From the NCBI GenBank assembly GCA_029194725.1, contig JARFXQ010000005.1:124001-188000 (forward strand): DNA of 64,000 bases, in the 5' to 3' direction. The translations under genes were made by a program, and so were the position numbers. This document shows positions 51,420 through 60,758 of the stretch, in pieces; position 1 is the stretch's first letter; each line of letters begins with the position of its first letter. The notes under the pieces are model-generated. The model worked only from the letters and a program-made list of their open reading frames with translations, searched no databases and was not told the origin of the DNA. The stretch comes from Nitrospira sp. GTDB taxonomy: Bacteria > Nitrospirota > Nitrospiria > Nitrospirales > Nitrospiraceae.

Positions 51420-52268
51420 ATGGCTATTCGAATTCTTGCTGTGTTGGCGCTGTTTGGCTTCTGGCTCAATGCGTCCTTTCTATCCGCAAATGAGCCACCG
51501 GGCCAGGATTCGATCGAGCCACCGAAGAGCCGAGATGGCGCGCCGATGATCGTGGTGCCTGCCGGCTTGTTCCCAATGGGTGTGCCGGCTGGAGCCCGTG
51601 ACGGAGGACGTGATGAATATCCACGTCATGACGTGTTCGTCGATACATTCTTGATCGACAAATTTGAAGTGACAAACGGCCGTTATCTGGAATTCGTGAA
51701 GGCCACAGGACATCGCGTTCCACAAAATCCAAGAAATCCGACCAGAAACCTCTGGCAAGGAGAGAGCATCACCGATTCGTTGACTGATCGACCCGTGATC
51801 AACGTTGATTGGTTTGATGCCGAAGCCTATTGCAGCTGGGCAGGTAAACGACTTCCCACTGAAGCCGAATGGGAAAAGGCGGCCAAGGGGACGTCCGATA
51901 GACGATTCCCCTGGGGCAACGTGGAACCAACCCCCAAACATCTTAACTACAACCAACCGTGGATCGGGGAGAAGACTCTGATGCCTGTCGGAAGTTATGA
52001 GGCTGGCAAGAGCCCGTATGGCCTATATGACATGGCGGGCAATGTTTGGGAATGGGTCAATGACTGGTACGATGCCCAATACTATGAGAAGAGCCCGAAA
52101 AAGAATCCAAAAGGTCCCGACACAGGCACGAAGAAAGTGATCAGGGGTGCGGGTTGGCAAAACGAGACACCCACGGTTCGCATCTTTACTCGTGTCGAGA
52201 GCGATCCAACGGTTCGAAACGAGTCCACAGGATTTCGTTGCGCGGCCAGTACACCGATGAATCGGTGA
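51420..52268 (+). CDS. Exported SUMF1/FGE-like protein without catalytic cysteines
   Basis: The protein has 282 residues from ATG 51420 (AAGGAG 8 bases upstream), with a signal peptide ending near FLSANE. Family landmarks are DEYPRHDVFVDTFLIDKFEV, PVINVDWFDAEAYCSWAGKR, LPTEAEWEKAAKG, YDMAGNVWEWVNDW and VIRGAGWQ...GFRCA. True formylglycine-generating enzymes have two copper-binding cysteines shortly after the RGGSW segment. Here that stretch reads GAGWQNETPTVRIFTRVESD with none. A binding or non-FGE role is likely. Related SUMF1 proteins (NirV, PvdO) sit near copper nitrite reductases or in siderophore maturation, which fits its place after copper oxidase genes. Confidence 0.8.
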   Translation: MAIRILAVLALFGFWLNASFLSANEPPGQDSIEPPKSRDGAPMIVVPAGLFPMGVPAGARDGGRDEYPRHDVFVDTFLIDKFEVTNGRYLEFVKATGHRVPQNPRNPTRNLWQGESITDSLTDRPVINVDWFDAEAYCSWAGKRLPTEAEWEKAAKGTSDRRFPWGNVEPTPKHLNYNQPWIGEKTLMPVGSYEAGKSPYGLYDMAGNVWEWVNDWYDAQYYEKSPKKNPKGPDTGTKKVIRGAGWQNETPTVRIFTRVESDPTVRNESTGFRCAASTPMNR

Positions 52269-52309
52269 ACCGGGAATCCCTCGACTATCTAATACCGAAT
52301 TTACTCTGC

Positions 52310-52335
52310 TAGCAGGCTGCGGGAAACCCGAGTGG
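52310..52335. repeat. Fragment of the dispersed TAGCAGGCTGC element
   Basis: TAGCAGGCTGCGG (52310-52322) followed by GAAACCCGAGT matches the end of the element found at 2487-2635 and 61713-61849. The rest of the element is absent or unrecognisable, so this is a remnant 41 bases after the SUMF1-like gene. Confidence 0.6.
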
Positions 52336-52587
52336 CATGAGCCTGCTGAACCCCACCGTCTAGCTTTTGCGTTCGCGAATCCCAGCTGAGCTGAGGGAGT
52401 CGTTCACAGGGGAGCACGGTCGTAGGCCGCTGGACTTCCTAAACAATCCTTCCAAGGCTTTCCGCTTTTCCTGACTGCGGGCTTGTCTCCCATCACCGCT
52501 TAAGGTTCCCCATCCCGAACCGAAAGAGTGTGAGGCAAGATGTAAGCTGCCCGGTGTGAATGTTCGACCTGAACTTGACATTACCTG

Positions 52588-52619
52588 AATGAGGGAATGC
52601 CCTAATGAGGGAATGCCCT
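52588..52619 (+). repeat. Perfect 16-bp tandem duplication upstream of the chemoreceptor gene
   Basis: AATGAGGGAATGCCCT occurs twice head to tail (52588-52603 and 52604-52619), about 120 bases before ATG 52740. The unit holds the small palindrome AGGGAATGCCCT. It lies in the presumed promoter or leader region of the receptor gene. The rest of the 471-base gap (52269-52739) shows only the element fragment at 52310 and the GGGAGG ribosome site. Confidence 0.85.
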
Positions 52620-52739
52620 TTGTGTGTTTTGTGGCGGTGGCCATGTTCGACGTGGCGCAATTGAGCGAACGCGATGGAAAGGGCATAGCAGACACGAAGG
52701 TGCACGGAGGCCTGGCTAGTTGCACTTGAGGGAGGTCCT

Positions 52740-55514
52740 ATGATCGAGAAGTTCAGCAATTTCAAGATCAGATCAAAACTGCTGTGCGGGTTCGGGGTCA
52801 TCGGACTACTACTCGTCATCATCGGCGGCCTGTCCATCGTGGGCATGAATCGGCTGAATGGGAACACGGAGTTTATCTATAAGACGAACTTGATCGGAGT
52901 CACGGTCATGGGTGATCTACGCGCGCAGATGCAGCGTAGGAGCAACTTCGTCGTATGGCACATTCTGGCAAATGACTCGGCCACGATGGCTGCACGAGAG
53001 AAGAGCATTGCGGAACTCGACAAAGCAATAGAGGATCTCTTGGCGAAGTATGTCCCGCTCATCGTCACGGAACCTGAAAGAAAGGTATTTGAAAAACTAG
53101 AAGCCGGGATTCCAGAGTATATGGAAGCCCGCAAAAAAGTGCTGCAACTCAGCAAGAACTTCAGCAAGGACGCGGCAGCAGAGGTTCAGAAGACCGAGCT
53201 CGCAGGGAAAATCGACGTGCTCTATGACGCAGTCGACTGGTTGGTCGAAGAAAACAAGAGACAGGCGGAGGAAAGTTATCGATCCGGCCACGAGCTCAGC
53301 ACGAACTTGAATTGGGGCATGGGGATATTGAACATCAGCGCGATCCTCATCGGTGCATTCACCGTATGGTTCGTCTCCAAGATGATCAGTAAGAACTTGC
53401 TGAATGTGCTTGACGCGGCCCATAAGCTGCAAGGCGGTCAATTGACCCACCGCTCGACGGTCACGACACAGGACGAAATCGGAGGGTTGGCGCAGGCGTT
53501 CAATCAAATGGCCGAGGCGTTGGCCCAGGCGGCGGGCAAACAACAGGAGATGATGGAGGAGATGCAGGCACGCATCGACATCATGAACACCACGAGCATC
53601 GTCTCGGAAGCCGACCTCAAGGGCGATATCCTCACCGCCAACGAGAAATATCGTGAAATCTCCAAGTACTCAGAAAAAGAATTGATCGGTAGTCCACACA
53701 GCATCACGCGCCATCCGGATATGCCGAAGGAGACCTTCAAGACCATGTGGAAAACCATCGGTCGGGGGGAGATCTTTCGGGGCGTCATCAAGAACCGCGC
53801 GAAGGATGGTACACCCTATTATGTCGATGCGGTGATCAAGCCGATCATGGATTCGAACGGCAAACCCAGAAAATACTTGGGTGTGCGTTACGAAATTACG
53901 CAATACGAGCTCGCGCGTCAGAATATGAAGGGCATCGTCGATGCCATAGACGCCTCCTACGCCACCATCGAGTTCGATCTCAAAGGCAATGTCCTCACAG
54001 CCAACAATGTGTTCTTGCAAACGATGGGCTACAGCCTGGATGAAATTAAGGGCAAGCATCACAGTCAGTTCGTAGAATCGTCGTACAGCGGATCGCCCGA
54101 GTATCGCGCCTTCTGGGAGAAGCTCGGGCGCGGCGAGCGAGAGGCCGGCCAGTACAGATGCATCACGAAGAGCGGTAAGGAGGTTTGGGTCCAGTCCAGT
54201 TACAACCCGGTCATGGACGAGATGGGGCGCCCGTTCAAAGTGCTGCAATTGGCCGATGACATCACGGGACAGAAGCAGGCGCAGGTCGAAGTGGAAAAAC
54301 TGATTGTCGCCGCGGCAGCTGGCCAACTATCCGAGCGCATCAGGACTGATCGATTCGAGGGTACGGCCAAGGTGCTCACCCAGAGTTTCAACCAACTCCT
54401 TGATGCCGTCGCCACGCCCTTGCATGAAGCCCAAACCGTGCTCACCGCGTTGGCGAGTAACGATCTCACCAAGACATTGACGGGAGTTTATCAGGGCGAA
54501 TTCGAGCAGATGAAGACCAGCTTAAACGGCGCTCTGATGAATCTAGCCACGACGATCGCCGCCGTGCGTGAATCTGTGGAGGCGGTCGCGACGTGCGCCG
54601 AAGAGATCACGAAGGGGAACGAAGACCTGTCGCAACGAACCAGCGAACAGGCCTCGGCACTGGAAGAGACCAGTGCCTCGATGGAAGAGATGACGAGCAC
54701 GGTCAAGCAGAACGCGGACAATGCCAAGCAGGCCAATCAACTGGCAGTGGCCGCGCGGGACACGGCGGACAAGGGCGGGGCGGTCACGAAACGGGCCGTG
54801 GACGCGATGGGGGAGATCAACCAGAGCAGCAAGAAGATTGCCGACATCATCACGGTGATCGACGAGATCGCATTCCAAACAAACCTTTTGGCATTGAACG
54901 CGGCGGTGGAAGCGGCGCGGGCAGGAGAACATGGGCGCGGGTTTGCCGTGGTGGCGGCGGAGGTGCGGAACCTGGCGCAGCGTTCGGCGACGGCGGCCAA
55001 GGAAATCAAGGGCCTGATCAACGAGTCGATTCAGCGGGTGAACGACGGCAGCGAGTTGGTCAATCAGTCGGGGAAGACGCTGGAAGAAATTGTGAGCGCG
55101 GTGAAGCGGGTGAGTGACATTATTGCTGAGATTACGGCGGCGTCGCAGGAACAGGCGAGTGGGATCGATCAGGTGAACAGGGCAATCATGGCGATGGACG
55201 AAACGACACAGCAGAATGCGGCCTTGGTGGAGGAGACCACGAGCGCCAGTCAGTCGATGAGGAGTCAAGCGGCGGAACTCCTTCGCCGAATGGCGCTGTT
55301 CAAGATCCAGGGAATGTCTGAGGCAGAGAAGGCAGCGAACGTGGCAATCGCTAGTGTGAGGGAACATACTGCGCGGTCAATCGACCGCGCATATAACCTT
55401 CGGGAACGGAAATCGGCAAAGTCGCGACCGCCTCAAATGATTACGCCAAAGAACGCTATGGTCGTTAGCGGAGGGAATGCCTCCCAGCAGTCGGAGGAGT
55501 TCGAAGAATTTTAG
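52740..55514 (+). CDS. Methyl-accepting chemotaxis protein with two PAS domains
   Basis: The protein has 924 residues, with GGGAGG 4 bases before ATG 52740. TM1 is at about 13-37, a four-helix-bundle sensor follows to about 190, TM2 at about 193-214, then HAMP. Two PAS domains follow (about 285-400 and 405-520; [13 protein letters not shown] is typical of aerotaxis-type PAS). A second HAMP-like segment is at about 525-610. The signalling hairpin tip is [20 protein letters not shown]. The protein ends EFEEF, not the CheR-binding xWxxF. It probably senses redox or an intracellular ligand. CheR, CheD and CheB genes follow, but no kinase gene. Confidence 0.92.
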   Translation: MIEKFSNFKIRSKLLCGFGVIGLLLVIIGGLSIVGMNRLNGNTEFIYKTNLIGVTVMGDLRAQMQRRSNFVVWHILANDSATMAAREKSIAELDKAIEDLLAKYVPLIVTEPERKVFEKLEAGIPEYMEARKKVLQLSKNFSKDAAAEVQKTELAGKIDVLYDAVDWLVEENKRQAEESYRSGHELSTNLNWGMGILNISAILIGAFTVWFVSKMISKNLLNVLDAAHKLQGGQLTHRSTVTTQDEIGGLAQAFNQMAEALAQAAGKQQEMMEEMQARIDIMNTTSIVSEADLKGDILTANEKYREISKYSEKELIGSPHSITRHPDMPKETFKTMWKTIGRGEIFRGVIKNRAKDGTPYYVDAVIKPIMDSNGKPRKYLGVRYEITQYELARQNMKGIVDAIDASYATIEFDLKGNVLTANNVFLQTMGYSLDEIKGKHHSQFVESSYSGSPEYRAFWEKLGRGEREAGQYRCITKSGKEVWVQSSYNPVMDEMGRPFKVLQLADDITGQKQAQVEVEKLIVAAAAGQLSERIRTDRFEGTAKVLTQSFNQLLDAVATPLHEAQTVLTALASNDLTKTLTGVYQGEFEQMKTSLNGALMNLATTIAAVRESVEAVATCAEEITKGNEDLSQRTSEQASALEETSASMEEMTSTVKQNADNAKQANQLAVAARDTADKGGAVTKRAVDAMGEINQSSKKIADIITVIDEIAFQTNLLALNAAVEAARAGEHGRGFAVVAAEVRNLAQRSATAAKEIKGLINESIQRVNDGSELVNQSGKTLEEIVSAVKRVSDIIAEITAASQEQASGIDQVNRAIMAMDETTQQNAALVEETTSASQSMRSQAAELLRRMALFKIQGMSEAEKAANVAIASVREHTARSIDRAYNLRERKSAKSRPPQMITPKNAMVVSGGNASQQSEEFEEF

Positions 55515-55770
55515 CGGGGGATCGCTCAGTCGAAACGGATCTCGATAGGAGGTTTCGCTTCATGACGTCACGCCGTTCTGTATGGGCCTCAACCTAACCA
55601 TCAGAAGGTTTGCGCAACGCCTGGTGTACATAGCACCTTCCGGCCGGCCTCATCAGCCTCTTTCCGTCCGCTTCGTTTAAGATTTGCTCTCGACAGGCCG
55701 ATAGAGCCCTATGCATGGGTGCGTCACGTCAACCGGCGGCGCGCCTTGTTCGTCACGGGCTTTGACCGTC

Positions 55771-56589
55771 ATGGAATACGCCATCTCGACAGAGGAGTAT
55801 CAGCGCTTTCGGAGGCTTATCTACGACAAGAGCGGGATTTCGCTTGGAGACCGAAAACAATCGTTGGTGAAATCCCGGTTGTCCAAACGACTGCGCGACC
55901 TCCAGTTGTCGACGTTTTCAGAGTATTACGATCTCATCGTGAGCGATCCGAAAGGGGAAGAATTCACCCGTCTGCTGGATCTGATCTCGACTAATAAGAC
56001 CGATTTCTTTCGTGAGCCGAAACATTTTGATTTCCTCCGCGACAGGATTCTTCCCGAATTGGCGGAAGAAAAGCGTATCCGCATCTGGTCGTCCGCCTGC
56101 TCGACCGGTGAAGAGCCCTATACGATCGCCATGACGCTCTTCGAACATGCGCAGAATCCAGACCAGTGGGATTTCAAGATACTCGCTTCGGATCTTTCAA
56201 CCCGAGTATTGGATCAAGCGGCAGCCGGTACGTACAACGAAGACCGCTTCCGTGATGTGCCGCCGGAGGTGCTCAGGCGACATTTCTTACGTGGGCGGGG
56301 GGGCAGCACGGGTCTCTTCAAGGTGAAGCCGCATCTTGCTGCGGTGATTCAATTTCGTCGCCTCAACTTGATGGACAGTCAGTTCCCCATCAAGAATCCT
56401 CTGGATCTGATCTTCTGCCGGAATGTCATGATCTACTTCGACCGACCGACTCAGGAAACATTGATCAAGAAGTTCCACCGTCATCTGAAGCCGGGCGGCT
56501 ATCTCTTCATCGGGCATTCCGAGAGCCTTCAGTGGGTGAATCACGCGTTCAAATCGTTGGCTCCGACGATCTATCAGAGGGAACACTGA
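55771..56589 (+). CDS. cheR: Chemoreceptor methyltransferase CheR
   Basis: The protein has 272 residues from ATG 55771 (MEYAISTEEYQRFRRLIYDK). The frame to 55711 is not needed for the fold. The N-terminal helical domain recognises the receptor. The SAM-binding domain has RIWSSACSTGEEPYTIAM, ILASDLSTRVLDQA, DLIFCRNVMIYFDRPTQ and GGYLFIGHSESL. It methylates glutamates of the upstream receptor for adaptation. CheD starts 5 bases after its stop. The ribosome site is weak. Confidence 0.93.
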   Translation: MEYAISTEEYQRFRRLIYDKSGISLGDRKQSLVKSRLSKRLRDLQLSTFSEYYDLIVSDPKGEEFTRLLDLISTNKTDFFREPKHFDFLRDRILPELAEEKRIRIWSSACSTGEEPYTIAMTLFEHAQNPDQWDFKILASDLSTRVLDQAAAGTYNEDRFRDVPPEVLRRHFLRGRGGSTGLFKVKPHLAAVIQFRRLNLMDSQFPIKNPLDLIFCRNVMIYFDRPTQETLIKKFHRHLKPGGYLFIGHSESLQWVNHAFKSLAPTIYQREH

Positions 56590-56594
56590 CATCG

Positions 56595-57206
56595 ATGGCG
56601 CTGATCCAGACCGATCGCTTCGCCCAGATTCGGCGGCTGCATGACAGGCGTTTCCCGCACGAAATTGCCGCGATCCTGCCGGGAGAATTCTTTGTAAGTC
56701 CGGATCCCATGATTGTCTATACCGTGCTGGGGTCCTGCGTGTCGGCTTGTGTTCGTGATCCGGTCGCAGGTGTCGGCGGGATGAACCATTTTATGCTGCC
56801 ACAGCCAAAAGAGGAGGGGAATGACTCGTGGGGTGAGTCTACTAGATACGGCACCTATGCGATGGAGTCGCTGATCAACGAAATTATCAAGCACGGGGGG
56901 AGCAAGAACCGCCTGGAGATCAAGTTGTTCGGGGCAGGACGAATATACGATGGCAACATCGATGTGGGTGCCAGGAATGCAGAGTGGGTCCTGGGCTATC
57001 TCCAAGCGGAAGGACTAACGGCTTCTAAGACGGATCTCGGGGACGTGTTCCCGCGAAAGATTTACTACTTTACCGAGTCGGGACGAGTGCTGATGAAGAA
57101 GATTGAGCGTGTGAAGAATCATACGATCGCCGAACGCGAAAGCGAGTATGCGGCAAGAATTCAGTCGAAAGAACAAGTGCCTGCAGAGGACAGGCCACTG
57201 CTCTGA
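56595..57206 (+). CDS. cheD: Chemoreceptor glutamine deamidase CheD
   Basis: The protein has 203 residues from ATG 56595. The frame open upstream overlaps cheR and is not used. Catalytic features are Cys in VLGSCVSACVRD and His in GGMNHFMLPQ, followed by the Thr/Gly segment of the active site. KLFGAGRIYD and NIDVGARNAEW complete the fold. CheD deamidates receptor glutamines and in Bacillus works with CheC. It lies between cheR and cheB, consistent with one receptor-modification operon. Confidence 0.92.
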   Translation: MALIQTDRFAQIRRLHDRRFPHEIAAILPGEFFVSPDPMIVYTVLGSCVSACVRDPVAGVGGMNHFMLPQPKEEGNDSWGESTRYGTYAMESLINEIIKHGGSKNRLEIKLFGAGRIYDGNIDVGARNAEWVLGYLQAEGLTASKTDLGDVFPRKIYYFTESGRVLMKKIERVKNHTIAERESEYAARIQSKEQVPAEDRPLL

Positions 57207-57285
57207 TGGACCAAGGGGTCAGCGGCTCTGATCCTCGATCCATGCGGATGGGCTACCGGTGATCGGTCACCAGGAATCGATCAAT

Positions 57286-58344
57286 ATGATTCGCGTTTTG
57301 ACGGTTGATGACTCGGCATTGATGCGGCAAGTGCTTGCCATGTTGCTCGCCAAAGATCCCCAAATTGAGGTCGTCGGCTCGGCGCCGGATCCCTACATTG
57401 CGCGGGAGAGGATTAAGGCGCTGAACCCTGATGTGCTGACTCTCGATGTGGAAATGCCCAAGATGGACGGACTCACATTTTTGGAGAAGCTGATGCGTGG
57501 GCATCCAATGCCGGTGGTCATGGTGAGTTCGCTGACGGAGGTCGGCTGCCAGACGACATTGCGCGCGCTTGAACTCGGAGCGGTGGATTTTATTGCCAAG
57601 CCGAAGATCGATCTTCGGGAGGGGATGGAGGAGATCGCCCAGGATCTCATCGCAAAAATCAAGGCCGCGTCAGTCGCTCGGGTAAGAGGTAGGAGGGCAG
57701 AGGGGAGGGAAGATCAGAAATCCATCACCTCTGGCCCTCCGGCTCTCCCATCCGGAAGCGCCATGATCAAGACGACTGATACCATCATTGCCATTGGTTC
57801 TTCTACCGGCGGAACGGAGGCAGTGAAGGAAGTGCTGGAACGAATGCCTCCAAATATGCCGCCTATCTTGATCACGCAACATATGCCGGAACGATTCACC
57901 AAGACATGGGCTGACCGGCTGAACCGGCTCTGTCGGATTGCCGTCAAAGAAGCTCAGGACGGAGATAGTGTCTTGCCGGGACATGCCCTGATCGCTCCGG
58001 GTAATTTCCATATGACCTTGGCCAGGAACGGGGCTCGGTACAGGGTGCGGATCAATCAAGATCTCCCGGTCAATCGCCACCGGCCGTCGGTGGATGTCAT
58101 GTTTGCCTCGATCGCTCGATATGCCGGCGCCAATGCCATCGGTGTGATTCTTACCGGAATGGGGGGAGACGGCGCCAAAGAGCTGCTGACGATGAAGCAG
58201 GCGGGCGCGTTCACGATCGCTCAGGATGAAGCAAGTTGCGTGGTGTTCGGGATGCCGAAGGAGGCCATCAAGGCCGGTGCGGTCGACAAAGTTTTGCCAC
58301 TGGATGGCATTGCCGAGGCCATCCTTGCCCACGTCGGGCGCTGA
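57286..58344 (+). CDS. cheB: Chemotaxis response regulator methylesterase CheB
   Basis: The protein has 352 residues from ATG 57286 (AGGA upstream). The receiver domain (about 1-120) has the acidic pair in LTVDDSALM, phospho-acceptor Asp in LTLDVEMPKMDGL and Lys in FIAKPK. After a linker of about 40 residues the esterase domain shows the triad Ser in IGSSTGGTEAV, His in TQHMPERFT and Asp in TGMGGDGAKE. It removes methyl groups from receptors when phosphorylated. The phospho-donor, normally CheA, is not encoded in the window. Confidence 0.94.
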   Translation: MIRVLTVDDSALMRQVLAMLLAKDPQIEVVGSAPDPYIARERIKALNPDVLTLDVEMPKMDGLTFLEKLMRGHPMPVVMVSSLTEVGCQTTLRALELGAVDFIAKPKIDLREGMEEIAQDLIAKIKAASVARVRGRRAEGREDQKSITSGPPALPSGSAMIKTTDTIIAIGSSTGGTEAVKEVLERMPPNMPPILITQHMPERFTKTWADRLNRLCRIAVKEAQDGDSVLPGHALIAPGNFHMTLARNGARYRVRINQDLPVNRHRPSVDVMFASIARYAGANAIGVILTGMGGDGAKELLTMKQAGAFTIAQDEASCVVFGMPKEAIKAGAVDKVLPLDGIAEAILAHVGR

Positions 58345-58360
58345 CGAAGCTGGAGGCTAT

Positions 58361-58699
58361 ATGCCGATTACTCAACGGCTATTGCACGACGCCACCGTGA
58401 TCCACATTGATGAGCTGTTCACCTACCGCAATCGCAAGGATTTTTCATCTGCAGTGACGGCGTTTAAGGAATCCCAAAGCCGGCACCTCATCGTCAACCT
58501 GCACCAGGCGACCTATGTCGACAGCGCGGCGATCGGGCTCTTGGCGTTAACATCCCAGCAACTCACGGCGGCAGAACGACGACTCAGCCTGGTGGGTCCG
58601 CAGGGTACGGTGAGGCAGATTCTTGAGATGGCAAACATCGACCGGATGATTGCGGTGTTTCCTACAGAGGAAGCGGCGGCTGCAGCCCGGGGCTCGTGA
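58361..58699 (+). CDS. STAS-domain anti-sigma factor antagonist, first
   Basis: The protein has 112 residues from ATG 58361, with GGAGG 5 bases upstream. The longer frame overlaps cheB. It is a SpoIIAA/RsbV-type STAS domain with the phosphorylatable Ser in TYVDSAAIGLLAL. Such antagonists bind a kinase/anti-sigma partner when unphosphorylated. The phosphatase and kinase-like genes four positions on are the likely partners. It starts 16 bases after cheB, so the chemosensory and partner-switching genes appear to form one operon. Confidence 0.85.
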   Translation: MPITQRLLHDATVIHIDELFTYRNRKDFSSAVTAFKESQSRHLIVNLHQATYVDSAAIGLLALTSQQLTAAERRLSLVGPQGTVRQILEMANIDRMIAVFPTEEAAAAARGS

Positions 58700-58746
58700 G
58701 AGCTCGATGCGAGCCGACCTTGATTGATCCGAAGAAGGAGGTACTC

Positions 58747-59097
58747 ATGGCGATGCAAACGAAAGAACGACCAGTTCCAAACGGGGTCATCCTCGAAATG
58801 ACGGGTGATCTGACCTATGCCAATCGTGAACAGTTTAAGACGGCGGTCGAAGCCATCCGGCAGAAAGGCTGCCGGCATCTAATTTTGAACATGGCTGAGG
58901 TTCGATTCGTGGACAGCTCCGGACTTGGCTTGCTGGCCCTCGTCTCTCAGAATTTTAGACTGAGTCAAGGCAAAGTGAGCATGTTGAAGCCGCAGAGCTA
59001 TGTACGGGAAATTATGGGCCTGGCGAACATTCAGAAGTTGATCCCAGTCTACGACAACGAGCAAGACGCGTTAACTGGACATCAGCAAGCAGCGTAG
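58747..59097 (+). CDS. STAS-domain anti-sigma factor antagonist, second
   Basis: The protein has 116 residues from ATG 58747, with AAGGAGG 5 bases upstream. It is a STAS domain with FVDSSGLGLLALVSQ, the classic phospho-serine loop of SpoIIAA/RsbV (D-S-S/T-G-L-G). It begins GVILEMTGDLTYAN and has a closing NIQKLIPVYDNEQDAL segment. It is paralogous to the preceding gene but keeps the more canonical loop. Two antagonists may bind the same anti-sigma kinase under different signals or serve two targets. Confidence 0.87.
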   Translation: MAMQTKERPVPNGVILEMTGDLTYANREQFKTAVEAIRQKGCRHLILNMAEVRFVDSSGLGLLALVSQNFRLSQGKVSMLKPQSYVREIMGLANIQKLIPVYDNEQDALTGHQQAA

Positions 59098-59166
59098 CCA
59101 CACCATGACGCCGCCCGTCAGTACGTACATTCGCCATGCGTGCCGTCTCTCGTCACAGGGGATATG

Positions 59167-60375
59167 ATGTCGACTCCAGTGAAGATATCCACTCCTCGAA
59201 ACGTCGAAACGCCGGCACCGCAAACCGTGTTGGTCGTGGACGATGAGCCTACCGCAAGGGTGGCGTTGGCTGCTCGACTCAAACGGCTCGGCTATCGGGT
59301 GATCGAAGCCGGAGACGGAAAGGCCGGGTTGGAAGCGCTTCGCCGCGAGCGACCAGATCTGACCATCTTGGATTGGCTGATGCCGGAAATGGACGGCCCC
59401 TCCTTCTGTGAACTCGTTCGTCGAGATCCTGAGCTGCTGTCGAGTCAAATCCTCATGATGACCAGCCACGATCAGCCGGAGCAGATCGCGGAAGGACTGG
59501 CACGAGGCGCCGACGACTTTCTCAGCAAGGCTGCGAGCAAGTACGAAATCACGGCACGCGTTCAGGCGGGCATGCGCTCGGCTACTCTGATTCGAAGGCT
59601 TGAGGATGTGACGGAGGAAATTCTGAACAAACAGGAGGCGCTTGAACGGGAACTTCAGTCCGCCGCCCGGTATGTCGAAACGCTGCTCCCAGCCTCGGGG
59701 ACAGTCGTGCCCGGTGTGCAGATGGTTCGTGCCTATCGGCCTTCTCTCGCCTTGGGCGGTGATCTCTTCAACATCGTTCGGTGGAGCGACGACTTCTTGG
59801 GGCTGTATCTGTTGGATGCGTCCGGCCACGGTGTCTCGCCGGCGTTACGATCAGCCTCAATTTCAACCTTCCTGCGCAGAGACAGCTTGTTGCACCATGT
59901 CGGCTCGAATGACCCTGGTGCCGTCCTGACGGAAGCGAATAAGCAGTTCCCCCTCACAGAAAATGGGCATTACTTCACGATCGTGTTCGCGAGCCTCGAC
60001 CTCCGGTGCCGTACACTGTCCTACGCAACAGCCGGGCACAACGGGGTGCTACTTCACCGCCGATCTGGTGAGACCTGTTGGATGGCCCAACCGAACTTGC
60101 CGCTCGGTTTCGATAGCTCGACAACCTACGCCGCGGTGGAGCTTCCTATCACTCCGGGTGATCGTCTGTATCTGCTCAGCGACGGTCTCTATGAAGTACC
60201 GGATCCGTCCGGCGAACTATGGGGGCAAGCGCGTTTGGACGAGACGATTCGTCGGTTGGGTGAACGACCCCTGACCGAGGCGGTCTCAGGGACGATCGCA
60301 GAGGCCATTCGATGGCAGGGGCATGAACAATTTCCGGATGATGTCGCATTGATGGGTGTGGAGATCGCCCTGTGA
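59167..60375 (+). CDS. Receiver-PP2C (RsbU/SpoIIE-type) serine phosphatase
   Basis: The protein has 402 residues from ATG 59167 (59164 equally possible). The receiver (about 18-135) has VLVVDDEPTAR, phospho-acceptor Asp in LTILDWLMPEMDG and Lys in FLSKAASKYE. A coiled coil (about 145-175) leads to a PP2C-type domain: SLALGGDLFNIV, LYLLDASGHGVSPAL, YATAGHNGVLLHR, YLLSDGLYEVPDPSG and FPDDVALMGV, with the metal-binding aspartates. It should dephosphorylate the STAS antagonists when its receiver is phosphorylated, linking a phosphorelay to partner switching. Confidence 0.92.
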   Translation: MSTPVKISTPRNVETPAPQTVLVVDDEPTARVALAARLKRLGYRVIEAGDGKAGLEALRRERPDLTILDWLMPEMDGPSFCELVRRDPELLSSQILMMTSHDQPEQIAEGLARGADDFLSKAASKYEITARVQAGMRSATLIRRLEDVTEEILNKQEALERELQSAARYVETLLPASGTVVPGVQMVRAYRPSLALGGDLFNIVRWSDDFLGLYLLDASGHGVSPALRSASISTFLRRDSLLHHVGSNDPGAVLTEANKQFPLTENGHYFTIVFASLDLRCRTLSYATAGHNGVLLHRRSGETCWMAQPNLPLGFDSSTTYAAVELPITPGDRLYLLSDGLYEVPDPSGELWGQARLDETIRRLGERPLTEAVSGTIAEAIRWQGHEQFPDDVALMGVEIAL

Positions 60376-60398
60376 TCGCTTCAATAGGAGTGGAACCC

Positions 60399-60758
60399 AT
60401 GAGCCGAGACCCAATTTTCAACCTGGATGAGGCTCTCGCTCGTCTGGATGGCGACCGAGAGACTTTCCAGATGATGATCGAGTTGTTCATGGAGCATGGT
60501 CCGAAGGACTTGGCGGGAGCTCAGGCGGCTCTCAGCGCCGGGAATGCTGCGGGTGTGGCACGATCCAGTCACCGGTTGAAGGGCGCGATATTGCAGTTCT
60601 GCGCTCCGGCCGCTCTTCAGGCCTGCAAAGAATTGGAAGAGTTGGCGAAAGCAGACAATCTGGCGCAGGGGGGGCGACTCTATGCCACGTTGGAGCAGGA
60701 ATTCCAACGTCTTTTGGCCGCACTCTGTCAGGTGCGCGACAAAGGAATTGCTGCATGA
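60399..60758 (+). CDS. Histidine phosphotransfer (HPt) protein
   Basis: The protein has 119 residues from ATG 60399 (AGGAG 8 bases upstream). A GTG at 60372 overlapping the previous stop is possible. It is a single HPt four-helix bundle with the phospho-histidine in RSSHRLKGAILQFCA. It lacks kinase parts, so it must take phosphate from a separate kinase or receiver. Encoded between two receiver-containing proteins, it is probably the phosphate shuttle of this set. Its TGA overlaps the next ATG (ATGA). Confidence 0.88.
   Translation: MSRDPIFNLDEALARLDGDRETFQMMIELFMEHGPKDLAGAQAALSAGNAAGVARSSHRLKGAILQFCAPAALQACKELEELAKADNLAQGGRLYATLEQEFQRLLAALCQVRDKGIAA

Noticed and set aside
52360..52725. Minus-strand ORF of 121 codons upstream of the chemoreceptor
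   Set aside because: It covers the tandem repeat and the presumed promoter region, has no family features and opposes the ribosome site of the receptor gene.
55490..55514. C-terminal EFEEF of the chemoreceptor as a CheR-docking pentapeptide
   Set aside because: The docking motif needs a tryptophan (xWxxF). Here that position is Phe, and the acidic tail may be accidental.
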